Part shown: piece by piece, positions 20,990 to 34,362 of the stretch
Numbering within the stretch: the stretch's first letter is position 1
How the letters are laid out: each line of letters starts with the position of its first letter
NCBI RefSeq assembly: GCF_029633865.1
Contig: NC_079217.1
Coordinates: forward strand, 39,399,334 to 39,463,333
Source: Lampris incognitus
Lineage: Eukaryota; Chordata; Actinopteri; Lampriformes; Lampridae
Direction: 5' to 3'
DNA length: 64,000 nucleotides
Position numbers and translations under genes: made by a program
Notes under the pieces: generated by a model
Seen by the model: the letters and a program-made list of their open reading frames with translations, nothing else
Database searches by the model: none
Told to the model about the DNA's origin: nothing

Positions 20990-22850
20990 GGGATGAATGT
21001 GTTGGGAGTGTTTTTTGGTACAGAGGATTATCAGAGGCAGAATTGGGAGGGTGTGATGGAGAAAGTATGTGCCAAGTTGTCTAAATGGAAATGCTTGCTA
21101 CCCCAGCTGTCATATAAGGGTCGAGTTTTGGTAGCCAATAACTTGGTTCCCTCGATGCTGTGGCACAGACTGATTATTCTACCTCCACCAAGAGGCCTGA
21201 TTGAAGATGTTCAGTGGGCCATAGTAGACTTTTTCTGGTTGGGGCAGCACTGGATCTGAGCCCCTGCCTTATATTTGCCAGTAGAAAAAGGAGGACAGGG
21301 TCTTGTTGACATTACCTCTCAAGTGATGGCCTTTACGCTGAAGACCGCACAGAGACTGCTTTACTCCTGTGGTGTGCGGCGGCTAGACCCAACCAAGCTC
21401 ATCCTACAGACAGCTGGTCATCTGGAATACAGTAAGCCACTGTTTCTGCTGAGGCTGGAGGAGGCAGATCTCACAAGCCTGTTGCCTTTCTTTGCCTCTG
21501 TCCTGGATCCATGGAAGATCCTGAAGGCCTCTAGGGAGTCTGCTGCTATGGCTGGTCTGTGGCTGTTTGAGGAGCCACTGTTTTGCAACAGCTTCATTCG
21601 GAAGCCAGACCCTGTCCTCAGCCAGCATAAGATCTTCTGTGAAGGAGGCCAGATGTGTGAAGCTGGGACATCTGCTGGTGCCCGCGGGGACCCTGCAACA
21701 ATGCACCAAAATCAGACCTAGGTTGTTGGGTCATATTATTGAGGAGATGTGTGTGTGTGTTGCATTCAGAGTACCTGAGGACATTTATGATGGAGAACCA
21801 TGAGCTAACTGGCCAGTGAGCAGAGGATGTGAACTATAGCTTTCCACAGTTGACTGTCTCTCCTAATGTGGGGGAATGGCAGGAGTTGGAGGGCTGATTC
21901 CTTTCTTTCACAACCCCACGGCTGGGTAAGTTTGAGGACCTGGGGGAAAAAAAGGCAACTTACATCCTGTGTGTGAAGGTGTGGCACTTGCAGTATCTGC
22001 AGCCCATCAAAGTGTCGAGGTGGTTTTGGCCCAGGCTCTTCCCCGAAAAGCTACTGGCGGTCCCTGTATAAACTGACATATAAATGACAAAGTGTTCCTG
22101 ATTCCTGAAGCTACCGGTTGAAAAACAGTCAGCTGACCTCCAGTGGAAGATTGAGCATGGAGCGATAGCCACGAACAGACATGGAGCACACCTGGATCCT
22201 GATCACAGGGAGGTGTATCTTTTTTGTTCAAGGTGTGAAACTAACGCATTTATCTGTCCAGTGTCCTCAGTTGGTGGGTGCGTTTGAATTGTTAAGGGGT
22301 TGGTTTTTGGGCTCGGGGGAGGCTTTTTCTTTTCAATTATTTGTACATGGTCCCAAATACCTAGCCAGGAAGAAAAGTATGCACACACTTATGAATTTCA
22401 TATCAGCTACTGCCAAATTAGCCATCTGGCTGAGCCGTAAGAACCGGGCCTGGGTGGTGGGCTGTGTGGACTCTGTGCAGGTTCTTACAGGAGTGCTGAA
22501 GGCTCGGCTCAGGGTGGAGCATGCCTACTACAAAATGATAGACAATCTAGAGCAAGGGTGGGCAATCTTATCCAGAAAGGGCCAGTGTGGGTGAAGATTT
22601 TTGTTCCAAACAAGAAATTACACATGTGATCCCACTAATCAACCAGTAGCGTCTTTGCTGAGGAACTTGATTAGGAGGCACAGGTGTGTAATTGCTTGTT
22701 TGGGAAAAAAAGAAAAAACCTTCACCTATACTGGCCCTTTCTGGATAAGATTGCCCACCCCTGATCTAGAGGCTCTCAGCCTTAAATGGGCAATAGGGGG
22801 AGTATTATGCTCAGTGGGAGATGGTGAAGACCTGGTTTTCTTTTTCTAAT
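20990..22850 (+). pseudogene. C-terminal region of L1/Tx1-like ORF2, broken
   Basis: Conserved blocks include LGVFFGTEDYQRQNWEGV, KLSKWKCLLPQLSYKGRVL, NNLVPSMLWHRLIILPPPRG and VDFFWLGQHW (all before a stop at 21257-21259), then LPVEKGGQGLVDITSQVMAF and LLYSCGVRRLD in a continuing frame. These match the post-RT region of Tx1-type L1 elements. Several stops and frame changes, and a MITE at 22553, break it. It is not functional. Confidence 0.8.
22553..22763. mobile_element. hAT MITE, 211 bp, perfect 8-bp TSD
   Basis: Terminal inverted repeats of about 40 bp: CAAGGGTGGGCAATCTTATC on the left and CAGGGGTGGGCAATCTTATC inward from the right, continuing CAGAAAGGGCCAGT in both. ATCTAGAG is duplicated at 22545-22552 and 22764-22771, as expected of hAT insertion. 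Inserted into the LINE; related copies lie near 28999 and 41315. Confidence 0.93.
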
Positions 22851-23009
22851 TTGCATAATAAGGGAAAGTCCCAGCTGTATTGTTGGCTTATGTTTTATTT
22901 ATTTGGAGGGTTTTGTTTTTTGTTTTTTGCTTGCACTATTGTTGATGTCCTTTTGTCTGTATACCAATTGTAGTGTTTAGTAAAGGGTTTTGTAAAATCA
23001 GATCTCTCT

Positions 23010-23140
<131 letters not shown>

Positions 23141-24651
23141 CTTGCACAGGAACTGGTTAGATGTTTGTCAGTTCATATTCAAGGGCACATATGATTGGAA
23201 AGATGTGGGCCAGATCTCATTCGGTGCACTTGCAGACCCATGGGATTTGAAGCACATTCTAGGTCTGTGACTTCACTCTGCATATCAGAGGAAACTGCCG
23301 ATGATCTGTGACGTCCGTTAAGAGAGGTGTCAGGTCAGTAAAATGAGAGACCAAAATGTAAACATCCAAGTATGTTAAGCATTAAAATGTGTTATTGCCA
23401 TAACTAAATGCCAGGCTTAGCCCTCTGGACTCATAGCCTATGGACCCACAGTCTTTAATGGTGTATTTCAAAGGACACATAAGTGGACAAGGGCTTCGAG
23501 GTGTATTAAAAAGGAGCAATGAGGCAGCCTTTGTGTCAGTATGTGTTGTAGATAAAAATGAAGATGTTTTAAAATCACACGCACAGGGTGATTCATGACT
23601 ACTTCACTGCAATAAAACGCCATCTGCATTTAAACTCATTCATAAACATTAGTTTTGTGAACACAAAGCATACTTTGCTTCCCTTTTTAGTTTACATATC
23701 AGGCAGTCCCTTGATGTCACTCTTAACTGTTGTCACAGATGCCATGAACTGTGGGCAGTATTCGGTGCCGTACATCTTCTGCAAATGGTGATAACACTGA
23801 TAATGATGGTGCGGTTGGCAAATGTATAGACTTGACAAAAGTCTGCAAATATGGCTTCCAAAGTCCACATAAGAGCCCTCATGCACATTCTGCAGTAGGA
23901 CAGCACAAAGCCCTCACACACCTAGAGGGAATGTGCCACAAAGCTTACAAATCCACTAGTATGCCGAATGACATTTGGCCCATGAGTCCACAGGGCTCCG
24001 TGGAGGATTTAGCTTAGGTGAAGCATTGCTTCACTGGCAGTGTTAAAAATGACTCATAATCCATAACTGTCTAATCAATGATTTATAGTCTTCAAGTGAG
24101 TTACATTTGCTAGCTATGTGTTGAAATTTCTCTTTCACTGAAGTCTCTTTTGATAATCTAAGGATAGTGTTGTTTTGCACAGTAAATTGTTTTTAACTGC
24201 TGCACTGTGTTGGTTTCACAGGGGAAATACTCATTTTGAAATGATATATGTTAAGTTTATGTTAATGTGTTTGTGAAGTTTTTTTGTGGTGAAGTGCATT
24301 TCATGTGGTGTATTTCCACATACACCCTCTCTCTCTCTCTCTCACTCACACACACACACATAGACAAATCATCTCACTATGCCCAGCTCATTTCAGTTTA
24401 CAGCTCATTCCTGACACTCATAACCCCCTGATTGCATAACTCTTGTGGTTGCCATGTGAAACCTATCACATGCAGAACTATGCACAGAAAGATTCTGTGT
24501 GTGTGTGTGTGTGTGTTGATGGGGGGGGGGTGATCTGTACCCTGTCGGGCGAACATAGAGACAGAGGGGAAGCAACGCATGAATTCTATGTCCTGGCAAC
24601 GAAGTTTTCCTGTCAACATTGCTGTATCTGTGCATGTGTGTGTGTGTTTGT

Positions 24652-24698
<47 letters not shown>

Positions 24699-26422
24699 CC
24701 AGTCAGGAAATGGAGTGTCATTTGTTCTTTGCCCCCCTTACCATCCTTACTTTCCACCTCTCCATCACCCAGTATCTTCCCCCCAACCAACCACCCACAC
24801 ACACACTATAGCATACCTGCAGAGCACCCACCAACTCTCGCATTAATTCTATCTTCTGTTTGTTCTTCTGATGTCTTTGTATGCCTGTCACGTGGAATGA
24901 TAGATGGACAGCAGGGAAGGAGGACAAGGAAACATAATGTGAAATGATAAGTAGAAGAGTATCACAGCCCAGCAAGGGAGGGGAGAGAGAGCAAGAGAGA
25001 GAGGGGGAGAGAGAGTGAGAAAGAGAGAGAGGGACAGACAGAGGAAAAGAGGTGCTACGTGAGAAAAGAAGAAAAGAGAGATGGGGTGGGGAAATGCAGA
25101 AGACAGTTGGGGATGCTGGTAGAAATCATAAGAAAGAGAGATTTATGGGGGTGTTTATGAAGGTCAGTGGTGAGTAGGCATGGCAGTGTGACATAATGGG
25201 CCAAAGGGGTGGGCTATGTAAGAGATGACCCCATGTAATATGAACATGCTGATCTGATTACACAGTTGCTAACTGTAATCCCATAAAGTAACTTCTGGAT
25301 CATATCAGTTACATTAGTCATGTTAACTGGAAAGATTAAAATAAACAACAACAAAACATACAAACAGATAAGTATTTAAACACACATTTCCGATATTTTG
25401 TTTCTCTCCAAATAAAATAGAGTTGAGCTTCAGTTTAAGTTGTGTTTCTGCTCATTGATGGTTATATTAGATAGACAAGTAGCGCAGCACGCCCCGTGAA
25501 TCATTTCATGTGTATTCAGTCAGCAGTTATGTCAGCATGAAGATTGCCAGCCCAGCTAGTTAATGTTTGAAAAAAAATCTCACCTATGCAATCTGATAGT
25601 CACTATTTTTAAACTAGATAAGTACAGGAACATGACCGCCTCGGTGCTGTAAACCTGCCAAGAGCTAAAACAGGGACGCTGTCAGAACCAGAACCAACAG
25701 CAGAATCACAGAAAAGCCTCGACTCATGCACTCTGTCCACATAGTCTTTTGAACTTTCACTCATTTATTTAAACATTCAGATGGACTAACTCATATTATC
25801 CTTGCATGCACCCTTTAAGTCAGATGACATGAGATGCCACGCGTTTCCTTTCCTCAGTTGGGAAAACGAGAGTTAAGAGTCTTGTGTGTTGAGTGAATGG
25901 GCCAGAGTGTCACTGGGCAAAGTCTGGTGGAGAAAGGAAACTGTCCGAGACCTCCCACTAGGAGAAAAAGACAGAACACACACACACAGACACACACACA
26001 GGTCAGTTTGTCTTGGGATCTTAACTATACACATACATAAGGAGAGGCCGGGAACAGCAAATACAGCAAATAGCTCACAGAGAAACCGTGAACAGAAACG
26101 TATCAAAACACTAAGAACACAACAAACCACAGGGGAAAATAACAGCTTTTACCAACCAACAAATATTACTGATAGTATTAACAATGCCAATACTAATAGA
26201 TATACTAATACCAACACTAATGCTAATATTAGTGTTAATTACTCATTATTAATACTACTTACTAACAGTAATGCTATTTAAAAGAAATATAAATACTAAT
26301 AGTAATACTGGTAATTATGCTAATATTCAAATCGAAAAATTATTTTTAACATTGTTATTGTTGTATTACTGTTAATGGTAATAGTAGTTGTTATGTATAA
26401 CACGTGTAATATTTGTAGTAGA
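23141..26422. other. Intergenic, no gene recognised
   Basis: Mostly unique AT-rich sequence, with a TG tract at 24653-24696, a GA-rich stretch at 24975-25090 and imperfect TAATACTAA-type low-complexity sequence at about 26160-26340. No coding signal. Confidence 0.5.
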
Positions 26423-26432
26423 AGTTGTAGTG

Positions 26433-26873
26433 GTGGGGCGTCTGGATAGCGTAGCGGTCTATTCCATTGCCTACCAACACAGGGACCGCCGGTTCGAATC
26501 CCTGTATTACCGCCGGCTTGGTCGGGCGTCCCTACAGACACAGTTGGCCGTGTCTGTGGGTGGGAAGCCGGACGTGGTCGCTGCACTAGCGCCTCCTCTG
26601 GTCGGTTGGGGCCCCTGTTCAAGGGGGAGGGGAAACTGGGGGAATAGCGTGATCCTCCCACATGCTATGTCTCCCCCTGGTGAAACTCCTCACTGTCAGG
26701 TGAAAAGAAGCGGCTGGCGACTCCACATGTATAGGAGGAGGCATGTGGTAGTCTGCAGCCCTCCCCAGATCAGCAGAGGGGGTGGAGCAGCGACCGGATG
26801 GCTCAGAGAGTGGGTTGATTGGCCATGTACAATTGGGGAGAATAAGGGGGGGGAATTCCCCACCCCCAAAAAA
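26433..26873 (+). repeat. SINE-C copy, full length, 10-bp TSD
   Basis: The best-preserved SINE-C: head GGATAGCGTAGCGGTCTATT, B box GGTTCGAATCCC, body blocks shared with the other copies, tail GGGGAGAATAAGG then A-rich. Flanks AGTTGTAGTG (26423-26432) and AGCTGTAGTG (26874-26883) form a target duplication with one mismatch. Confidence 0.88.
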
Positions 26874-27107
26874 AGCTGTAGTGATAATAGTGTCAGTAGT
26901 ATCCCTAGAGTATTGATAAAACAGAAAGGGGACACTGGGATAGCACTGCACGCAGAGGCACATGAAGTATTTTTCCCCCAGACTTCACCACAGAACAATA
27001 TTTTCACATGCATCACAACGTGAGTCCTACAGAGCCCTGGAAGTGGAGAATGAATAGACCTGTCATACACACAGCAGGAAGACCCAAGCACATCACTCAC
27101 ACAGACG

Positions 27108-27250
<143 letters not shown>

Positions 27251-27299
27251 AGGATGATGCAGAGCTGGCGCTGTCACAAATGGTGAGAAGCCAAGTAGT

Positions 27300-27360
27300 A
27301 GTCAAGTCAGTTTTATTTGTATAGCCCAATATCACAAATGACAAATTTATTTAAATTTAT
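27300..27360. repeat. Short dispersed-repeat fragment
   Basis: TCAGTTTTATTTGTATAGCC followed by CAATATCACAAATGACAAATTT resembles the 3' end of a repeat widespread in teleosts. Only about 60 bp is present. Confidence 0.45.
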
Positions 27361-27389
27361 TTGTTTATTTATTTGAATAGTGTTGTACT

Positions 27390-27930
27390 TGGAGTTGTAG
27401 TAGGTAGCAATAGTGGCAGTACTGGTAGTAGCAGTAGCACTAATGGTGGTAGTAGTAGTAGTAGCAGTGATGGTATTAGTAGTCGTAGTAGTAGCAGTAG
27501 TAGTAGCAGCGATGGTGGTAGTAGCAGTAGTTGTAGTAGCAGCAGTAGTTGTAGTAGTAGCAGCAGTCTTAGTAGCAGTAGTAATAGTAGCAGCGGTCTT
27601 AGTAGCAGTAGTAGTAGTAGTAATAGCGGTAGTAGTAGCAATAGTAGTAGTAGCGGTAGTAGTAGCAGTAGTGGTAGTAGTAGCAGCAGCAATAGTAGTA
27701 ATCGCAGAAGGAGTAATATTGTATCAGTCATAGCAGTAGGACTATTAATAATAATACTACTGTGATGACTGTTACTGTGGATATTGTAACTACATGCTAG
27801 GGTAATAGCAGTAATAGTCAAATCAGTAGGAGTCAGCAAAAATTATACTACTAATAGTAACAGTAGTAGCGGCAGTAAAAGAAGTGGTGGTAGTGATAGT
27901 ACTATTATTAGTAGTAATAGTAGTAGTGGT
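27390..27930. repeat. Compound imperfect trinucleotide repeat (GTA/GCA/GTG)
   Basis: AGT and AGC units with period 3 cover 27390-27710 and resume at 27845-27930. They read as poly-Ser, poly-Val or poly-Leu ORFs on both strands; none is taken as a gene. Confidence 0.9.
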
Positions 27931-28998
27931 GGAACTACTTTCTTAAGAGTCCAGAGAAAGCTTTTCTCACTGATTTGATCCTGGCAAATGTTCCTAACAA
28001 ATATAATCTGCTGCTGCTGTTGTTGTTGTTGTTGTCTATTATAATGACAGTGGGGACCTCTGTGCAGTTGCTGCTATGACAGGTAACACGGTCACACAAA
28101 CAAAAGTAAAATCTGAAGCACTTTGTCGAGCAGGGTTTTCTACATGATTTGCTTTGTTTTGGTGGAGCGAGAATAGATCTTATCCCTGAAGAAACAGTCT
28201 GGGCTTTTATTTTTAGGATATTTTTCCTCAAATGTTGAATAAATATGGACCATTATGTAGGTGCGGAGTGGAGGGGCAAGATATTTCCTGGTTTACACCT
28301 GAGAGTTCAGGTATGAGCGTGACATTTCCTGAGCTGGGGTGGGAGATTCATAATAAGCCAGAGTGAAGTCGGCAGTGATTAGTTTCTGTAAAAACTACTA
28401 TTCATTTCTTTTGGGATGGGAACAAATGATATACGCTTCAGTAGACAAACGTGTTTGCTCAATCTGACTGTCGAAATTGAAAGCTAGAAAATCTGATAAA
28501 GACAAACTGTGGCATATTTCGCCATTTGCCAAAATGTAGTGCTGTTTCCTGTCTGCTTGATGGACTGTTTAATGAAGTTTCATCTGTCTTTTTCAGCATG
28601 TTAACCATATTTATTGGCATTTCCAACATCTGAGCTCCAGCGCTTTGTAGTATGGCCAAGTGCAGCAGTACAATGAGGCTGATTCAATACATGATGAATT
28701 ATTCAGTATCTACCATCTGATTCCCTCCAGCTTCCCAGTTTTCGAGTATCGTCCTATTCAGCGGCACAATGAATCGAGTCAATGCATTCAGTATGTGAGA
28801 TTTATTCTTGATTCATACTGAAGTCGAGCTCGAAAACGATTCATTCTAACACGACAGCTTCGTTCATTTTGCCCACCACTCAATTTGTGGTCGACTCAAC
28901 TGGGGAGGTGCGATGCTGTTCTGACCCCGTTAGACTGCTAAAGGGACTGTGCGCCTGCTGTTTCACGTGGTCTTGAAGCAGGAAATATGGATTGCTTC

Positions 28999-29136
28999 CA
29001 GGGATGGGTAACGTGATTCTATTCGTCAACCAATAGTCATTGCTAAGGACCTTGTAGACTCAGGTGTGTAACTGCTTGGTTGGAACAAAGACCTGCACCC
29101 ACACCCACCCTTTCTGGATCATGTTGCCCACCCCTG
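28999..29136. mobile_element. hAT MITE copy, related to 22553-22763
   Basis: Ends CAGGGATGGGTAACGTGATT and, inward from the right, CAGGGGTGGGCAACATGATC. The interior shares CAGGTGTGTAACTGCTTGGTT with the 22553 copy. Shortened, with no clear target duplication. Confidence 0.7.
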
Positions 29137-29169
29137 GAAGTAAATCGTCAAATATTGGTGGACAGTAAC

Positions 29170-29312
29170 TTTCATGTTTTATGTTTTTCTGTGCTGCCAC
29201 TTTTTTGGCCAAGTCTCCCTCCAAAGAGAGATTTTTAATGTGAGTGGGACTTACCTGGTTGAATAAAGCTGGAGTAAAATAAAGTAGTGATAGTAGTAGT
29301 AGTAGTAGTAGT
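29170..29312 (+). repeat. LINE 3' end, L2-like (candidate)
   Basis: GGCCAAGTCTCCCTCCAAAG, GAGATTTTTAATGTGAGTGG and GACTTACCTGGTTGAATAAA resemble the 3'UTR of an L2-like LINE, followed by a short (GTA)n. No coding part is retained. Confidence 0.5.
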
Positions 29313-31432
29313 ACTGTATGAGTACATAATGCTCCATGTTGATGCTACTTCCAAATAGAGTGGCGCAACAAATGATTTAAGCTTTTTAACAAAGCTAAGG
29401 TGAACATTTTGACAGGTAAAGTTTGAGAAAAAAAAAGGGGGGTTTCAGGGGTTGAATTCCTCTCTCCCCCAAAGTGAAGAAGAGGAGATGGGAGATATCT
29501 GAGGCATTCCAGCCCATCAAGACCTGCTGGTCTGGTTTCCGTAGGGTCATTAAAATTCCTCCCCTCTTCCCTTTCTCCTCTCCTCTCCTCACTTCACTTC
29601 GCTTCACTTCTCCAGCCCCCCCTGCGACATGTTGGCTCATGTCCACCTGTACCGTCTCGCTCCCCTCTCTCACGTCTCCATACCCCCACCCCCACCTCCA
29701 CTCTCTCTGTTATCTCCCTGCAGCAGGGCAGGCTGCTCCCACTGCGCCACTAAGACAGGCACGTTTCACCCCATTATTGTCTCTCTCAGTGTTCACGTGC
29801 TCTTAAAAATAACACGCACAAAACTTCTCGCTGTCATTTTTACGACATCAAGGTTCGAGATTGAGTCAGATGGGGGACGACGGGATGCCTGCGTGTGGCG
29901 TTTACCTCGGCACAAACAAACAAACGGAATTTTGATGAGCGTCAGACAATAAGACACCAAAGATAATTGTGTTCACACCAGCTTAATTAACTGGATCTAC
30001 TACAGTGTATTACAAAATAGAGAAGAGGTGGGGGGGGAGAAGGACCTTAATGACAGCCGTACGGCTTAGTGTGGATCTGCTGCTGTGCATCGCCAGCTGT
30101 CCCTGATATGTGGAAACAGATATGCCCGGATCTGCAAATATGCTGTACAGATGTTCCCGCTCAAATACAAAATGAATGTGAAATAAGGATCTCAATTAAG
30201 TTGTTTTATTACTGTAGCTAGATTTAAACAGCCATTGATTGTCTCAGTCTATTTCTTGCCCCGTTTCCTTTTTTCTTCATCTTATCTCTCTGTCCCTTGT
30301 GCCTCCTCTCCCTCTCTCCAGTCAGCCATGTAAAGCTGCTCGCTCTGGCCTGTCACTTTTGCTCAACTCTAGGGTGATGAAGCAAACAAAAGAAAAAGTC
30401 AAACCTGCCTACACCCTTTAACATTGACTTTTACTAACCACCACCACCCCCACCCCCACCAACAACAACAACAAACCAGCTATGACAAAAACTAAAATAC
30501 AGACTGGCAACATAAAATCAGTAGGCCTGCAAACAGTGTATTCAATACAGGAAAACAAAAAGCACCATTAAACTTACAGTGATGAAGATCTGTATGTAAG
30601 CTAGTCTCTCATGGCTCCACCTAACGTCTACGCCTATCTCTGCAGCGTCAGAGCCATGTGGAAGAGAGAGGCTGGTTTAAAACACTACATTATAACTAAA
30701 TGTCCTTATTGATACTTTCCATTGGCACATTTAAGACAATAGCTAATCCACAAACATACAGTTTAATGCATGTGTCTGTACTTTACATTGTACATTTTTC
30801 TCATTCAGCAGACATTTTCATCCAAAACAATTTACAAGAGAGCCGGCGATTAGATGTGTTCTCGTGCCCGTCTATAAACATCTGAGAGCAGTGGAGAGCG
30901 ATCACATCATTTCCGAGCGTGCGTGTCATGTCATGTCATGTCATGTGAAACTGGTGCAAGTGGGAATGAGTAGAAAACCAATATGACAGGAGATTCACGT
31001 TACAAACTGGGCGGATAAACTGCATCACGGTGCCGAGGGAGGGTATCGTAGTACCCCAGTGTCAGTCAGCAGGATAAAGAAAAGTGATGGCCCTCAAATT
31101 TAAATCTAATCAGAATCATTTATAGACCACCAATGAAATATGCCAACAAAAAATATCTGTAATATCTGTGCATGTGTACATGGCTCTCAAACTTAAATTA
31201 TAATGCAGGCTGGGAAGACACAGATTGTAAGGTTTTATCCACTACCTTATCTTTAAAAAAAAAACAACCTTATTGACAAAAGTCAGCAAAATGTAACACG
31301 ACTTTTTCTTACAGAGGTCCTGTGCTGCTAACTTTAAGCATGAAAACTGCCAGTTGTTTGTGGTGGCAGGATGTTGGAGAGACTTTGAAAGATGCAAGGC
31401 TTTTTGGGGAAATCTCAAAACCTGACCTGCTA

Positions 31433-31505
<73 letters not shown>

Positions 31506-33788
31506 ACAACACAGCTTTACAAAACCTTCTATGTTAATCGGCCATAGTGGGCCCCCAAGAGTTAGAGCTGGCCTTTGATCAGCTCACATTGTGAATGCTC
31601 ACACAGTGACCTGTGTGTGTGGGGGGGCGGGGGGATCCTACCCAAGTGCCGGATATTGGTCCGTTACTTCCTCCCCTCATTTCTATGACCTGAAGAACCA
31701 GAGCCAAAGAGTCTTTTGTTTGGCTGACCCTCAACCTCTCCTCTCTCCATCTCCATCTCCTCCTTCCCCCTCTTTTTTTCATTCCTTCCTTTTTTCTCTC
31801 TCCCCTTGAACCTCAAACATACTCTGATGCCAAACTCTTGGAATTGATCATCAAAGTCCCCACAAAGGCGCGAACACACACAAAGCAGACACAAACACAT
31901 GCACGCAGGTACGTGCATGTGTGCGCACACACACATACACATTCCTGTCATGTTGCCACAGTGGAGGAGTTCCCCCAATATCATGCCTAGAATCGGTGTG
32001 TGTGAGTAGGTCATTCGCACCTTTAGGGCTCTGCTCAGGCAGATTGGATGTGACAATGAGACAGTTCCCTTTAAAGGTTAAGGTATCGTCAGCAAGCTGC
32101 ATGAGAGTAGTGAAAGGCAACATGCATTAATGCATAATGCACAGTGGCCTGAGAGGAGAGGAGAAGGTAAACACCTCTCGCTGGTGATTCACATTAGTGA
32201 ACAATATCCGCACCTAACCAGAAATTATCATACCATGGAATTATATTCACTGATCATGTATTCTATTCAACAGTTTTTAGGTGATCAGCATCAGCGTGAT
32301 ACCACTTGGTATAATGTGCTTAAAAAAATGTCTTGTATTTTTCATATAGGTCAGAAAAAAAATGCAAGAAAAAACAAGTCAAATCATGTCACCAATACAA
32401 AACTTGGTATACTGAGTTAAGGTGAGTTGCCCTCCCTCAACATACCTGGCTGCAAGGTCACACAGTAAATATCGTTGTACATTGTACACTATACAACATG
32501 TGACTGAATCATAAAAATGTAGAGAGGTATAAAGTTTCATTGTGTACAAAACTCCATAACGGTGTGCATACTTTGATTTCAAATATGCACACATACACAC
32601 ACACACACACACACACTTGCCTGATGACACGCATATATATACATATGCATGTGCAGATCACACCATATGCACAATCCCGTGCACATATATACAACGCATA
32701 CAAAAGCATGTGGGTCCCTCGACATATTCACTAGCATAGTACATACAACAAAGGTAATTTGGTGCAATATATGTGTGACTTTAACAACATGCTCTCCGTA
32801 TGACTTTTTCTCCTCTCAGGTTGCACGTGTATAGGTGTTCAAATGCAAATGAATAAACAAAAACAAAAAAACTAGATTGGTGTGCATCGGGAGTAAAAAA
32901 GGAGAAAAATGTAAGCGACAGAGAGAAAGGGGCAGAGGGAGAGGCAATGACAGTGAAAGAGACAGAAGGAGGTAAGGGTGAGGGAAAGAAAAAGATAGAG
33001 GAAGAGGGAGCACCGGCCCCTCAGTGATCCCCAGCAGTGTTGAGGAGAGAGTGAATAGATGTGAGGAATTCCTGCTGCTGCTTTAAAGAGAGGAAAGGAA
33101 CCTCTTAATGGGCCAGCGCCACTACAGAGTGTCCCCTACAGCACTGTGCACCATTAGACTAAAACCCTCCATTCAACCGTTTTAGTCACTACCTCAAATA
33201 CGGTTACATCACCCCACTGCAGACAATTGCTTTCTATTTTTAATTTTGCCGTTGGCTGGTTATTTTGACAGACAAATGACATTGTCCTCCATGAGTACAA
33301 ACAGTCCCATGACACCACAGGCCAAAACATTCCAACCATGTTTTTTTTGTGTGTGTGTTTTTTTGGCCATACATGATCTTGAATACTTCGAGGTATGTTT
33401 GAATAATAATGACCTTGCCATGCAAAAAAAACAAAAAACTTCCCCCTTAGGTTGCATTCTTTTTTCTTTGTTACGTTTAAATACTGTATCTAGCAATAAG
33501 AAATGTAGTACGTCTTCCATGGGAAGAAAATGTTTTGTGACCCTCAGACAAAATCGTTTAAACTATTTCCTCAAATACCTCCGGGCCTGTTTGTTTGCAT
33601 ACTGTTAGTGACCTGGATAACTCTCGCAGATCAACTTTATTATTATCATTATAATTATCATTGTTTTTGTGAAACAACAGAGGACACCTTGAACCATCTT
33701 ATCCTGTGTGGCCACGTGGACGTGGCCAGCTAGCTTAGACCTTTTCAGATAGATGCAAACTTGCTACTGATGTTCCTTTACAAAAAAA

Positions 33789-33790
<2 letters not shown>
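29313..33790. other. Intergenic, no gene recognised
   Basis: Long unique-looking stretch with a (CATGT)n pentamer at about 30926-30948, a (CA)n tract at 31435-31500, and pyrimidine-rich tracts at 29570-29710 and 31735-31805. None of the ORFs resembles a known protein. Confidence 0.5.

Positions 33791-33791
<1 letters not shown>

Positions 33792-33862
<71 letters not shown>
33792..33862. repeat. (CA)n microsatellite
   Basis: A pure CA tract that abuts the tail side of a SINE-A copy. Confidence 0.97.
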
Positions 33863-33865
<3 letters not shown>

Positions 33866-34095
33866 ATACCTAGAGACAATTTAGAATGGCCAGTTCACCT
33901 GACCTGCATGTCTTCGGACTGTGGGAGGAAACCGGAGCCCCCGGAAGAAACCCACGCAGACATGGGGAGAACATGCAAACTCCACACAGAGGAAGACACG
34001 GGACGACCCCCAAGGTTGAACTACCTCAGGGCTCGAAACCAGGACCTTCTTGCTGTGAGACGACCGTGCTAACCACTGCGCCACCGTGCCGCCCT
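33863..34095 (-). repeat. SINE-A copy, tail-truncated
   Basis: Minus-strand head (GGCGGCACGGTGGCGCAGTG, B-box-like GGTTTCGAGCCC) with the body as in the 2365 copy up to ACTCATACCTAGAGACAATT, where the CA tract begins. Confidence 0.85.
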
Positions 34096-34139
34096 CTGTA
34101 TAAATCAATCCTTGTGTAAATATCTGAAAATTGTTGTGT

Positions 34140-34255
34140 TGTAATGTTGTTATTCTATGTTAAGTACACTGAGAGCCACGAAACCAGAGTCAAATTCCAT
34201 GTATGTGCAAGCCTACATGGCCAATAAACACGAGTCTGATTGTCACAATTTACAC
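34140..34255 (+). repeat. Dispersed-repeat 3' tail (candidate)
   Basis: AGTCAAATTCCATGTATGTG followed by CATGGCCAATAAACACGAGT resembles the poly(A)-signal-containing end of a common teleost LINE or SINE. Confidence 0.4.
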
Positions 34256-34362
34256 ATCATGTCTGTTCTTTATTGTGCTGTATACAATTATGAACTCAAA
34301 TGTAACTGTGAAAATGTTACTTAACTCAAAAAAGGAAACTTCGATTTGTTTAAAAATGTTCT

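Larger units (their letters stand above)
19840..22995 (+). mobile_element. L1/Tx1-like non-LTR retrotransposon, internally deleted, with nested insertions
   Basis: Remnant of an L1-clade (Tx1-like) LINE. A fragment at 19909-20030 reads MKRLEGLPQLSPEEKADLNR. After an internal deletion the reverse transcriptase resumes with DQEKPLYRVDHG (20054-20089), continues after a SINE with the RT palm (S-A-Y-T-D-D-L-N-V-F near 20795-20820), and then the long C-terminal region to about 22850. A T-rich 3' segment ends near 22995, just before an (ATCT)n tract. SINE-C (20088-20525) and a hAT MITE (22553-22763) are nested within it. The left edge is uncertain. Confidence 0.75.

Noticed and set aside
27361..27839. 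Poly-Ser, poly-Val and poly-Leu ORFs (up to 156 aa)
   Set aside because: All frames of one imperfect trinucleotide repeat are open; no homology outside the repeat.
30926..30950. Short direct repeats as a CRISPR-like array
   Set aside because: It is a (CATGT)n pentamer microsatellite without spacers, in a vertebrate genome.
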